A stretch of DNA of 6,510 nucleotides from Gammaproteobacteria bacterium. Its GTDB lineage: Bacteria; Pseudomonadota; Gammaproteobacteria; GCA-001735895. The translations under genes were made by a program, and so were the position numbers. The notes under the pieces are model-generated. The model had not been told where the DNA came from and did not search any database. It saw only the letters and a list, made by a program, of their open reading frames with translations. This document shows, piece after piece, positions 1-6,510 of the stretch. The stretch covers positions 1 to 6,510 of the forward strand of contig JAASSH010000130.1 in NCBI GenBank assembly GCA_021767985.1, read 5' to 3'. Every line of letters begins with the position of its first letter. Position 1 is the first letter of the stretch.

Positions 1-3000
1 CTTGTCCCAGGGCTCGTTGCGTTCCTCGGTGCAGAAATGCGGTAGCGCGGGATCGACGCCCGCGTCAGACAGGATCGGTTCCAGGTTTAGCTTGCCCTGT
101 GCCGGCGTGCTGCCTTCGATTATCTCGAGCAAATCGCCGCGCCCGATCAGATCCTCGAGCCTGTGCACGCCGAGGCTCGCCAGGATTTCGCGCACCTCTT
201 CGGCGATGAATCGGAAATAGTTTTTAACCTTCTCGGCGGTGCCGACGTAGTGCATCTCGCGCAGGGTGGCGTTTTGCGTAGCCACGCCGGTGGCGCAGTT
301 GTTCAAATGGCAAATGCGCAGGTACTTGCAACCCATCGCAACCATCGGCCCGGTGCCGAAACCAAAACTCTCGGCGCCGAGAATCGCGGCCTTGACCACG
401 TCGAGCCCGGTCTTGAGGCCGCCGTCGGTCTGGATACGGACCTTGCTGCGCAGCTGGTTGGCGCGCAGCACCTGGTGGGTTTCGGAAAGCCCCAGTTCCC
501 AGGGAGAGCCGGCATACTTGACCGAGGTCAGCGGGCTGGCGCCGGTGCCGCCGTCGTAACCGGCAATCGTGATCAAATCGGCATAAGCCTTGGCGACGCC
601 GGCGGCGATGGTGCCAACCCCGGCCTCGGCCACCAGCTTGACCGATACCAGCGCCCGCGGGTTGACCTGCTTGAGGTCGAAGATCAGCTGCGCCAGGTCT
701 TCGATCGAATAAATGTCGTGGTGCGGCGGCGGTGAGATCAGCGTAACCCCGGGTTTCGAATGCCGCAGGCGCGCGATCATTTGATTGACCTTGTTGCCGG
801 GCAGTTGTCCACCCTCGCCGGGCTTGGCGCCCTGGGCGATCTTGATCTGCAATACCTCGGCGTTGACCAGGTAGTGCGGGGTGACGCCGAAGCGTCCCGA
901 CGCAATCTGCTTGATCTTGGAAACCTTGTCGGTACCGTAGCGCGCCGGGTCTTCACCGCCTTCGCCCGAGTTGGAACGCCCACCGAGCTGGTTCATCGCC
1001 TGCGCCAGCGTCTCGTGCGCTTCGGGCGACAGCGCGCCGAGCGACATGCCTGCCGAATCGAAGCGCGCCAGGATCGCTTCGCTGGATTCGACCTCGTCGA
1101 TATCGATCGACTGTTGCGGTTTCAGGCGCATCAGGTCGCGCAGCGCGGTGGCGGGGCGGTTGTTGACGATGTTCGCGTATTTCTTCCACTCGCTGTAATC
1201 GCCGCTGTTGACCGCCTGTTGCAGGCTGTGCACCACGTCCGGGTTGTAGGCATGGTATTCGCCACCGTGGACATATTTCAGCAAGCCGCCCTGGTTGATG
1301 CTCTTGCGCGGGTTCCAGGCGAACTTGTTGAGCGCTTTTTGCTTGGCCTCGAGTTCATCGAAGCCGATACCGTCGATGCGGCAGGTGGTGCCGGGGAAGC
1401 ACAGGTCGACGACTTCGCGGTGCAGGCCAACGATTTCGAACAGTTGCGCGCCGCGGTAGCTGGCGATGGTCGAGATGCCCATCTTGGAAATAATCTTGTA
1501 CAGCCCCTTGTTGATGCCGCGGCGGTAATTGGAGCCGGTGTCCGGGCACTTGATTTCGGGAATTTCACCAGTGCGGGTCATGCCGACGATGCTGGCGTAA
1601 GCCATGTACGGATAAATCGCAGTCGCGCCGAACCCGAGCAGTACCGCCATCTGGTGCGGGTCGCGCGCGGTGCCGGTTTCGACCACGATATTGGTGTCGC
1701 AGCGCCCGCCGCTATTGCTCAGGCGATGGTGCACGGCGCCGGTGGCGAGCGCGGCGTGCACGATCAACTGTTCACGCGGGATATCCTTGTCGCTCAGCAC
1801 GACTATGACGATCCCGCGGCGCGAGGCCTTTTCGGCCTGGTCCTGGATGTCGATGATCGCCTGTTTCAGCGACTTTTTCGCCGGATCGTAACCCAGCGAA
1901 ATGATTTCGTGCGCGTAGCCCTTGTCGTGCCAGGCAAGCAGGTCGACGATTTTCTGCTCGGACAGGATCGGCGAGCTGACAATCAGGCGGTCGGCATGTT
2001 CGGCAGCCTCGTTGAACAGGTTGTGCTCGCGGCCGAAGCAGGTTTCGAGCGACATAACGATTTTTTCACGCAGCGGATCGATCGGCGGGTTGGTGACCTG
2101 GGCAAATTGCTGGCGGAAACTGTCGTAGAGCGAACGGGTCTGGTGCGACAGCACCGGCAGCGGCGTATCGTCGCCCATCGACCCGGTGGCTTCCTGCGCG
2201 TCCTGCGCCAGTACTCTCAGGATCTGATCGCGCTCCTCGAAGCTGACCTGGAACAGCTTTTCCAGGCGGGTCAGCGTTTCCTTGTCCATTGCCAGCGCCG
2301 AGAACGGCGAGGCCACGGGGTCCGCACTCAGCCGGATCAGGCGGTCGCGCAGCCAGATTTCGTATGGGTGGCGGTTCTGTAACTGCTTGTCGATGTCTTC
2401 CGACATCAGCAGTTTGCTGGTTTTGGTGTCGGCGGCGATCATCTGGCCGGGTTTCAACCGCCCCTTGGCGATCACGTCTTCGGGCGCGTAGTCCCAGACG
2501 CCGATTTCCGACGCCAGCGTGATATGCCGATCTTTCGTCATGACCCAACGCGCCGGGCGCAGGCCGTTGCGATCCATCACGCAGCAGGCGTGGCGACCGT
2601 CCGTCAGTACGATACCGGCCGGCCCGTCCCAGGGCTCCATGTGCATCGACGAGTATTCGTAAAATGCGTGCAGCGCCGGCTCCATGTTGTCGACGTTTTG
2701 CCAGGCCGGCGGGATCAGCAGGCGTACTGCGCGGAACAGGTCCATGTCGCCGGACAACAGGAAATCGAGCATGTTATCGAGCGAACTCGAATCCGAGCCG
2801 GTCATGTTGACGATCGGGTTGATCGCGTCGATATCCGGTAATTGCTCCGACCTGAACTTGTAGGCGCGAGCGTTGGCCCAGTTGCGATTGCCCTGGATGG
2901 TATTGATTTCGCCGTTATGCGCGAGATAGCGGAACGGTTGCGCCAGTTTCCACTGCGGCCAGGTATTGGTCGAGAAGCGCTGGTGGAATACGCAGATAGC

Positions 3001-3663
3001 CGATTCCAGCGCCGGATCGTTCAGGTCCCGGTAAAACACCGGCAGATTTTCCGGTGTGACCAGGCCCTTGTATGACAGCACGTCGTTGGACATGCTGGAA
3101 ATATAGTAATACTGCTCGATGCGACGGTTATCCTGTGCCTCGAAGGCTTTGCCGGCGGCGCGGCGCGCGAGGTACAGCTTGCGGTTGAAGTCGGCGCGTG
3201 ACAGATCGTCGGGCGCATTGACGTAAACATGGTAAATCGCAGGCAAGGATTTAAGCGCTTCTTCGCCGCAGGCGGTCGGGTCGACCGGTACTTCGCGCCA
3301 GCCGGCGACCTCGAGACCCTGGGCATCGATTTTCTCGGCGATAACCTGCTGTGAAATTTCGGTTTCATTGTCGAACGGCGAGACGAACACGAGGCCGACC
3401 GCGTAGCGCCGGGCGCAGTGGATACCAAGCAGGTCGGCCTGTGCGCGCAGAAAGGAATCCGGCTTTTTGAGCAACAGGCCGCAACCGTCGCCTGACTTGC
3501 CATCCGCGGCCACCGCGCCGCGGTGTGTCAGGCGCGCGAGCGCCTCGATCGAGGTTTTGACCAGCCAGTGGCTGGGTTTATCGTCGATATTGGCGATCAA
3601 ACCGAAGCCGCAGCTGTCCTTTTCGAAGCCGGGTTGGTAAAGACCTGTCAATTCGTTGCTCAT
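1..3663 (-). CDS. gltB: Glutamate synthase (NADPH) large subunit, 3' end beyond window
   Basis: Large (alpha) subunit of glutamate synthase. With GltD it converts glutamine and 2-oxoglutarate to two glutamates in the cytoplasm, the second half of the GS-GOGAT ammonia-assimilation cycle. The visible part is 1221 codons, all open; about 1480-1510 residues are usual, so the C-terminal beta-helix domain is mostly outside. The start is the ATG at 3663: the only upstream in-frame stop-free stretch (to about 3751) has no ATG or GTG. Cys18 (KDSCGFG) fits the N-terminal nucleophile of the class II glutaminase, freed by removal of a 17-residue propeptide, shorter than the 42 of E. coli. Other glutaminase motifs are HRGA (47-50), HQRFSTNT (227-234), HNGE (249-252) and TGSDSSS (from 287). 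The FMN/synthase domain shows [10 protein letters not shown] (from 947) and DGGTGASPL (from 1037). Cys1112, Cys1118 and Cys1123 have the C-x5-C-x4-C spacing of the [3Fe-4S] site. Identity is near certain. Confidence 0.98.
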   Translation of the reverse strand, partial: MSNELTGLYQPGFEKDSCGFGLIANIDDKPSHWLVKTSIEALARLTHRGAVAADGKSGDGCGLLLKKPDSFLRAQADLLGIHCARRYAVGLVFVSPFDNETEISQQVIAEKIDAQGLEVAGWREVPVDPTACGEEALKSLPAIYHVYVNAPDDLSRADFNRKLYLARRAAGKAFEAQDNRRIEQYYYISSMSNDVLSYKGLVTPENLPVFYRDLNDPALESAICVFHQRFSTNTWPQWKLAQPFRYLAHNGEINTIQGNRNWANARAYKFRSEQLPDIDAINPIVNMTGSDSSSLDNMLDFLLSGDMDLFRAVRLLIPPAWQNVDNMEPALHAFYEYSSMHMEPWDGPAGIVLTDGRHACCVMDRNGLRPARWVMTKDRHITLASEIGVWDYAPEDVIAKGRLKPGQMIAADTKTSKLLMSEDIDKQLQNRHPYEIWLRDRLIRLSADPVASPFSALAMDKETLTRLEKLFQVSFEERDQILRVLAQDAQEATGSMGDDTPLPVLSHQTRSLYDSFRQQFAQVTNPPIDPLREKIVMSLETCFGREHNLFNEAAEHADRLIVSSPILSEQKIVDLLAWHDKGYAHEIISLGYDPAKKSLKQAIIDIQDQAEKASRRGIVIVVLSDKDIPREQLIVHAALATGAVHHRLSNSGGRCDTNIVVETGTARDPHQMAVLLGFGATAIYPYMAYASIVGMTRTGEIPEIKCPDTGSNYRRGINKGLYKIISKMGISTIASYRGAQLFEIVGLHREVVDLCFPGTTCRIDGIGFDELEAKQKALNKFAWNPRKSINQGGLLKYVHGGEYHAYNPDVVHSLQQAVNSGDYSEWKKYANIVNNRPATALRDLMRLKPQQSIDIDEVESSEAILARFDSAGMSLGALSPEAHETLAQAMNQLGGRSNSGEGGEDPARYGTDKVSKIKQIASGRFGVTPHYLVNAEVLQIKIAQGAKPGEGGQLPGNKVNQMIARLRHSKPGVTLISPPPHHDIYSIEDLAQLIFDLKQVNPRALVSVKLVAEAGVGTIAAGVAKAYADLITIAGYDGGTGASPLTSVKYAGSPWELGLSETHQVLRANQLRSKVRIQTDGGLKTGLDVVKAAILGAESFGFGTGPMVAMGCKYLRICHLNNCATGVATQNATLREMHYVGTAEKVKNYFRFIAEEVREILASLGVHRLEDLIGRGDLLEIIEGSTPAQGKLNLEPILSDAGVDPALPHFCTEERNEPWDK

Positions 3664-3678
3664 AGTTGCTGCGTAGCG

Positions 3679-3684
3679 CTCCTC
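3679..3684 (-). promoter_or_regulatory. Candidate Shine-Dalgarno for gltB, unusually distant
   Basis: On the minus strand the bases read GAGGAG, a good match to the anti-Shine-Dalgarno sequence, but 15 nt separate it from the gltB ATG, longer than the usual 5-9. Nothing better lies closer: the intervening bases are CGCTACGCAGCAACT. There is no alternative nearby start codon in frame, so the ATG still stands. Either this site is used at suboptimal spacing or initiation depends little on Shine-Dalgarno pairing. Confidence 0.35.
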
Positions 3685-3690
3685 GCTTTC

Positions 3691-3733
3691 CTCACCCGTC
3701 GCCAGCGCTCGGTACTGGCCGCTTCCGGGCGAG
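3691..3733 (-). other. Predicted hairpin in the gltB leader
   Basis: An outer stem of 8 bp pairs 3691-3698 with 3726-3733 (on the minus strand CTCGCCCG with CGGGTGAG, one G-U pair). An inner stem of 5 bp pairs 3701-3705 with 3715-3719 (GCCAG with CTGGC), leaving a small asymmetric internal loop. It would lie within the gltB 5' leader if transcription starts near 3758, and ends a few bases before the candidate GAGGAG site. There is no T-tract after it, so it is not a terminator. No known riboswitch class is recognised. In GC-rich DNA such pairings can arise by chance. Confidence 0.3.
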
Positions 3734-3764
3734 TGGCGATTTTCGCGTGGTCAAAAGGCCAAAC

Positions 3765-3793
3765 AGTATACCCATCCGGTTTCGATAGATAAA
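3765..3793 (-). promoter_or_regulatory. Candidate sigma-70 promoter for gltB
   Basis: On the minus strand TATACT (3770-3765, five of six bases matching TATAAT) is preceded by a 17-bp spacer and TTTATC (3793-3788, only three of six matching TTGACA). A start of transcription near 3758 would give a leader of roughly 95 nt. The good -10 with a poor -35 is what one expects of an activator-dependent promoter, and an NtrC-like site lies about 69 bp upstream of the inferred start. A scan for the sigma-54 pattern GG-N10-GC found only one weak instance (reading GGCCAGTACCGAGC) inside the leader hairpin region, with a poor surrounding match. Confidence 0.4.
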
Positions 3794-3818
3794 TCAACTC
3801 TTGCGAGTCGTTCCTGTT

Positions 3819-3835
3819 TGCACTAATTTGGTGCA
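3819..3835. promoter_or_regulatory. NtrC (GlnG)-like binding site upstream of gltB
   Basis: The plus strand reads TGCACTAATTTGGTGCA, an imperfect 17-bp palindrome in which seven of eight base pairs are symmetric (only positions 6 and 12 mismatch). The enterobacterial NtrC site is a 17-bp dyad of the form TGCACYA-N3-TGGTGCA, and this sequence fits it at all defined positions. It begins 4 bp after the aroB stop codon, and its centre is about 164 bp upstream of the gltB ATG. NtrC is the response regulator of nitrogen limitation, so a site in front of glutamate synthase makes physiological sense. Binding, and whether it activates or represses, is inference. No second site was seen in this gap. 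Confidence 0.6.
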
Positions 3836-3839
3836 GAAG

Positions 3840-4925
3840 TCAGGCGGCCAGGGTTTGCAGTAGTTTTGCGTGGTCGTAATCCCCGGTGACGCAGGCCTCA
3901 CCGAGCTTACGCAGCAAGACCAGCTTGATTGCGCCGTCTACCGCCTTCTTGTCGACGGCCATCGCGTCGAGGAACTGCTCGCTGGATATCTCGGCGGGTG
4001 GCGTCACCGGTAACGCGGCTCGCTGCAGCAGGGCGATGCTGCGTGCGCGCACGCTTTCGTCGATCCAGCCCTGGCGTATCGACAGGTCGATTGCCATTAC
4101 CATGCCCGCCGCCACGGCTTCACCGTGCAGCCAGTTGCCATAGCCCATGACCGTCTCGATGGCGTGACCAAAGGTGTGTCCCAGGTTCAGAATCGCACGC
4201 AGCCCCGACTCTCGCTCGTCCTGCTCGACCACGCGCGCCTTGATCTGGCAGGAAACCAGCACCGCCTGTGCCAGCAGATCGGTGTCACGGGCCATCAAGC
4301 CATCCATGTTCTGTTCCAGCCAGGCGAAAAATTCGGCGTCGTAAATCAGGCCATACTTGATGACTTCGGCCAGCCCGGCGGACAGTTCGCGCGCGGGCAG
4401 GGTGTCGAAGCTGGATATGTCGGCGATTACGCACTGCGGCTGATAGAAACAACCGATCATGTTTTTACCGAGCGGATGGTTGACGCCGGTCTTGCCGCCG
4501 ACCGAGGAATCGACCTGGGACAGCAGCGTGGTCGGCATCTGGATGAAATTGACGCCACGCTGGTAAATGCTCGCTGCGAAGCCGGCGATGTCGCCAACCA
4601 CGCCGCCACCGAGCGCGATGACGGTGCAGCGTCGGTCGTGGCGCTGGCGCAGCAGCAGGTCGATGACGGATTCGATCGACGCCATGGTTTTAAACTGCTC
4701 GCCATCCTCGAGGGTCAGGTGATCCTGCCGGATATCACAAGCCTCGAGCGCCTGTTGGACTCGCGCCAGGTAGAGTGGGGCGACGGTCGTGTTGGTGACG
4801 ATTAACGCCGAGCTGCCGTGGACGTGCGGGCCGATCAGCTCGGTTTGCCCGAGCAGGTCGCTGCCGATGTAAATTGGATAGCTGCGTTCGCCAAGGTCGA
4901 GCGCTAGTTTGTGAATGATATTCAT
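3840..4925 (-). CDS. aroB: 3-dehydroquinate synthase
   Basis: Cytoplasmic enzyme of the second shikimate-pathway step, turning DAHP into 3-dehydroquinate with NAD+ and a divalent metal (usually zinc). The product is 361 residues, the normal length (E. coli about 362). NAD-binding features are DGEQFK (74-79) and the glycine-rich [12 protein letters not shown] (105-116). The substrate-binding stretch runs from [22 protein letters not shown] (129-150) to GKNMIG (153-158). The metal ligands expected in the family are present: Glu187 (LAEVIKYG), His250 (NLGHTFGHA) and His267 (WLHGEA). The ATG at 4925 lies 2 bp after the aroK stop, without a convincing ribosome-binding site, so translation is probably coupled to aroK. 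The stop is TGA at 3842-3840. No damX-like SPOR-domain gene follows, although one often does in Gammaproteobacteria. All catalytic residues I could check are intact. Confidence 0.98.
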   Translation of the reverse strand: MNIIHKLALDLGERSYPIYIGSDLLGQTELIGPHVHGSSALIVTNTTVAPLYLARVQQALEACDIRQDHLTLEDGEQFKTMASIESVIDLLLRQRHDRRCTVIALGGGVVGDIAGFAASIYQRGVNFIQMPTTLLSQVDSSVGGKTGVNHPLGKNMIGCFYQPQCVIADISSFDTLPARELSAGLAEVIKYGLIYDAEFFAWLEQNMDGLMARDTDLLAQAVLVSCQIKARVVEQDERESGLRAILNLGHTFGHAIETVMGYGNWLHGEAVAAGMVMAIDLSIRQGWIDESVRARSIALLQRAALPVTPPAEISSEQFLDAMAVDKKAVDGAIKLVLLRKLGEACVTGDYDHAKLLQTLAA

Positions 4926-4927
4926 GC

Positions 4928-5449
4928 CTACGTCAGATAGTCGGGTAACTGGTTGATAATATCGGCTGCCAGCCGGCGCGCCGCGCGCTTGTCGGTTTTC
5001 ACCGCAAGGTCGGCGAGGTCAAGATAAATCGGGCGGCGTTCCTGCAGCAGGGCCTCGAGGCGCTCGCGCGGATTTTCGGTTTGCAACAACGGTCTTTTCT
5101 TGTCGCGAGCCAGTCGGTTCATCTGCTGGTTGACCGAGGTGTCGAGAAAAATAATGTATCCGCGTTGCTTGAGCAACCTCTGGTTTTCCTCGCGCAACAC
5201 CGAGCCGCCGCCGGTTGCGATGACCCGGTTGTCCTGGCTCAATAACTCGACCAGCGCGTTGCTTTCCCGGTCGCGAAAACCCTGCTCGCCCTCGATGTCG
5301 AAAATACGCGCAATATCGACGCCGGTGCGTTTTTCGATAAACTGATCGCTGTCCTGAAACTCACGATGCAAACGCCTGGCGATAATATTGCCGATGGTCG
5401 ACTTGCCGGAACCCATGGGTCCGACCAGGATAATATTACGGTGACTCAT
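4928..5449 (-). CDS. aroK: Shikimate kinase
   Basis: Phosphorylates shikimate to shikimate 3-phosphate with ATP, the fifth step of the shikimate pathway. The product is 173 residues from the chosen ATG, the same length as E. coli AroK. It has the Walker A loop GPMGSGKST (10-18), the DSD shikimate/magnesium motif (33-35), GFRDRE with the substrate-binding arginine (57-62), the ATGGGSV loop (78-84), the lid RDKKRPLL (115-122) and ERRPIY (137-142) near the adenine-binding end. The frame remains open upstream to a TTG at 5467, which would add six residues (reading MSYHSR), but the ATG at 5449 gives [13 protein letters not shown], aligning with the usual AroK N-terminus. A clear Shine-Dalgarno is lacking for either start; a GAG lies 13 nt before the ATG. 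A strong terminator separates it from pilQ, so it needs its own promoter, which I could not identify in the 50 bp upstream. Confidence 0.97.
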   Translation of the reverse strand: MSHRNIILVGPMGSGKSTIGNIIARRLHREFQDSDQFIEKRTGVDIARIFDIEGEQGFRDRESNALVELLSQDNRVIATGGGSVLREENQRLLKQRGYIIFLDTSVNQQMNRLARDKKRPLLQTENPRERLEALLQERRPIYLDLADLAVKTDKRAARRLAADIINQLPDYLT

Positions 5450-5490
5450 GCGGCTATGATAACTCAAACCCGAATTAACGGATTCAGCTT

Positions 5491-5524
5491 AAACAAAAAA
5501 AGGCAGCCACCAGGGCTGCCTTTT
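5491..5524 (-). terminator. Intrinsic terminator after pilQ
   Basis: On the minus strand a 7-bp GC-rich stem GGCAGCC/GGCTGCC with a 5-nt loop (5509-5513) is extended by four A-T pairs and followed by seven T residues (5501-5495), then GTTT. It lies 20 bp after the pilQ stop codon and 42 bp or more before the aroK start. The other strand also reads as stem followed by TTTT, so it may work weakly in both directions, though no gene converges on it here. Confidence 0.93.
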
Positions 5525-5543
5525 CGTTGTTGCGACAATACGG

Positions 5544-6510
5544 TTATCGAATATCGAGATTCGCGCCCTGCAGAATCTTTGGCGTCACGAAGATCAGCAA
5601 CTCGGTGCGGTCGTCGACCTGGATGGTGTTCTTGAACAGGTTGCCGATCAGCGGCAGGTCGCTGAAGAATGGTACCCGGCTCACCTGGCTCGCTTTCTCG
5701 GTTTCATAGATACCGCCGAGCACAACGGTTTGACCGTTGTCGACCAGCAGCTGTGACTGCACCTCGCGGGTATCGATACTGGGGGCGGCCAGGCCGGCGC
5801 CGAAGGCCACCAGTTCGCCCACATTGTCCTTGTGGACGTCGAGGTCCATGATGACGCGGTCATCCGGGGTGATCTGGGGCGTAACCTCGAGCGACAACAC
5901 GGCCTTTCTGAACTTCAGCGTGGCGTCGCCATCATCCAGTTCGAGGTAGGGAATTTCGACACCCTGTTCGATGCGTGCCGTATGCGAGTCGGCGGTGATG
6001 ACGCGTGGGCTCGAGACGACTTCACCACGGCCTTCGACCTGCGCCGCGGACAGCTCCAGCTCCAGCAAAGTGCCGAGCGGCAACTTGGCCAGCGCCAGCG
6101 CAAAGCTACCGGTGGGATTCTGTACCGGCAGGTTGACGTTAAGGCCGTCTTCGGCATTGAAAGTGTTGTTGTTCACCAGGTCGGTGATGCCGTTCAGGTT
6201 GCCCGCGGTTACCGCGCCGTCACCCGTGGTGCTGGTACCGAAACTGTCGTTACTGATTCCGAAACGGACACCCAGTTCCTTGCTGAAGTCGTCGTTGGCA
6301 ATTACCACGCGCGATTCGATCAGCACCTGGCGTACCGGGATGTCGAGCTCGGCCAGCAGGAGGCGCACGTTGGCCAGGCTGTCGTTGGTATCCTTGACCA
6401 GCAGGGTGTTGGTGCGTTCGTCGACGCTTACCGAGCCGCGCGGCGACAGGATCGCGTTGTCCTTGAGCTTGAGCAGTTCGGCCATGTCGGCGGCTTTGGC
6501 GTAGTTGACC
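5544..6510 (-). CDS. pilQ: Type IV pilus secretin PilQ, C-terminal part (5' end beyond window)
   Basis: Outer-membrane secretin through which the type IV pilus fibre is extruded. Only the last 321 residues are in the window; complete PilQ proteins are usually about 700 residues, so the signal peptide, AMIN domains and N0 domain are outside. Visible residues 1-60 (VNYAKAAD, then GSVSVDERTNTLLVKDT) belong to the N1-type periplasmic domain. From about residue 61 (QVLIESRVVIANDDFSKELGVRFG) the secretin core begins. It includes LELELSAAQVEGRGEVVSSPRV (149-170), IEQGVEIPY (180-188), KAVLSLEVTPQITPDDR (202-218), DNGQTVVLGG (257-266), VPFFSDLPLIGNLF (279-292) and ELLIFVTPKIL (303-313), a highly characteristic secretin ending. 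The reading frame runs open to the right edge, so an ATG at 6485 is internal and not the start. The TAA stop at 5546-5544 is followed by the terminator. pilMNOP would be expected upstream. Confidence 0.97.
   Translation of the reverse strand, partial: VNYAKAADMAELLKLKDNAILSPRGSVSVDERTNTLLVKDTNDSLANVRLLLAELDIPVRQVLIESRVVIANDDFSKELGVRFGISNDSFGTSTTGDGAVTAGNLNGITDLVNNNTFNAEDGLNVNLPVQNPTGSFALALAKLPLGTLLELELSAAQVEGRGEVVSSPRVITADSHTARIEQGVEIPYLELDDGDATLKFRKAVLSLEVTPQITPDDRVIMDLDVHKDNVGELVAFGAGLAAPSIDTREVQSQLLVDNGQTVVLGGIYETEKASQVSRVPFFSDLPLIGNLFKNTIQVDDRTELLIFVTPKILQGANLDIR

Noticed and set aside
163..735. A 190-codon open frame on the plus strand opposite the gltB FMN domain
   Set aside because: It is the mirror of the conserved FMN and iron-sulfur region of GltB; composition and lack of motifs mark it as a shadow.
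760..2382. A 540-codon open frame on the plus strand opposite gltB
   Set aside because: It lies entirely antisense to the well-conserved gltB frame, shows low-complexity composition rich in Arg, Val, Ala and Asp, and has no recognisable motif. Long antisense frames are common opposite GC-rich genes.
3523..3792. An 89-codon open frame on the plus strand reaching into the aroB-gltB gap
   Set aside because: About half of it is antisense to the gltB N-terminus including the glutaminase motifs, the rest covers the predicted promoter and leader, and it has no recognisable domain.
3819..3835. Reading the dyad after aroB as an intrinsic terminator
   Set aside because: The outer stem is only 5 bp before a mismatch, the loop would be AT-rich and no T-tract follows on the minus strand, while the sequence fits the NtrC consensus.
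4125..4805. A 226-codon open frame on the plus strand opposite aroB
   Set aside because: Antisense to aroB, whose catalytic motifs are all intact on the other strand; the plus-strand product resembles no family I know.
5450..5467. TTG start extending AroK by six residues
   Set aside because: No ribosome-binding site precedes it, and the downstream ATG gives the length and N-terminus normal for AroK.

Overview
The window looks like an ordinary chromosomal segment of a gammaproteobacterium, moderately GC-rich. It carries the type IV pilus secretin gene pilQ, then the shikimate-pathway genes aroK and aroB, then the large subunit of glutamate synthase, gltB. The pilQ-aroK-aroB part of this order is familiar from Gammaproteobacteria. 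I cannot name the genus from the sequence alone. All four genes lie on the minus strand, so they are read from high to low coordinates.

In transcription order: (1) 6510-5544 is the C-terminal part of pilQ; its start lies beyond the right edge. (2) 5450-5543 is a short gap holding a strong intrinsic terminator. (3) 5449-4928 is aroK, followed after only 2 bp by (4) aroB at 4925-3840. (5) 3664-3839 is a 176-bp gap holding a 17-bp dyad very close to the NtrC (GlnG) binding consensus, a candidate sigma-70 promoter and a predicted leader hairpin. (6) 3663-1 is gltB, running off the left edge with its C-terminal domain missing; gltD would be expected next but is not visible.

Functionally there are three units. 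PilQ forms the outer-membrane pore for the type IV pilus. AroK and AroB catalyse the fifth and second steps of the shikimate pathway, leading to aromatic amino acids. GltB, with GltD, makes glutamate from glutamine and 2-oxoglutarate and so is central to ammonia assimilation. The terminator separates pilQ from aroKB. The NtrC-like site suggests that gltB has its own nitrogen-responsive promoter instead of depending on read-through from aroB.

I read gltB codon by codon from its ATG to the window edge and found no frameshift or internal stop. No RNA gene, insertion sequence, CRISPR array or unfamiliar gene was seen. The window does not appear to hold a novel multi-gene system; the most interesting signal is the regulatory gap upstream of gltB.
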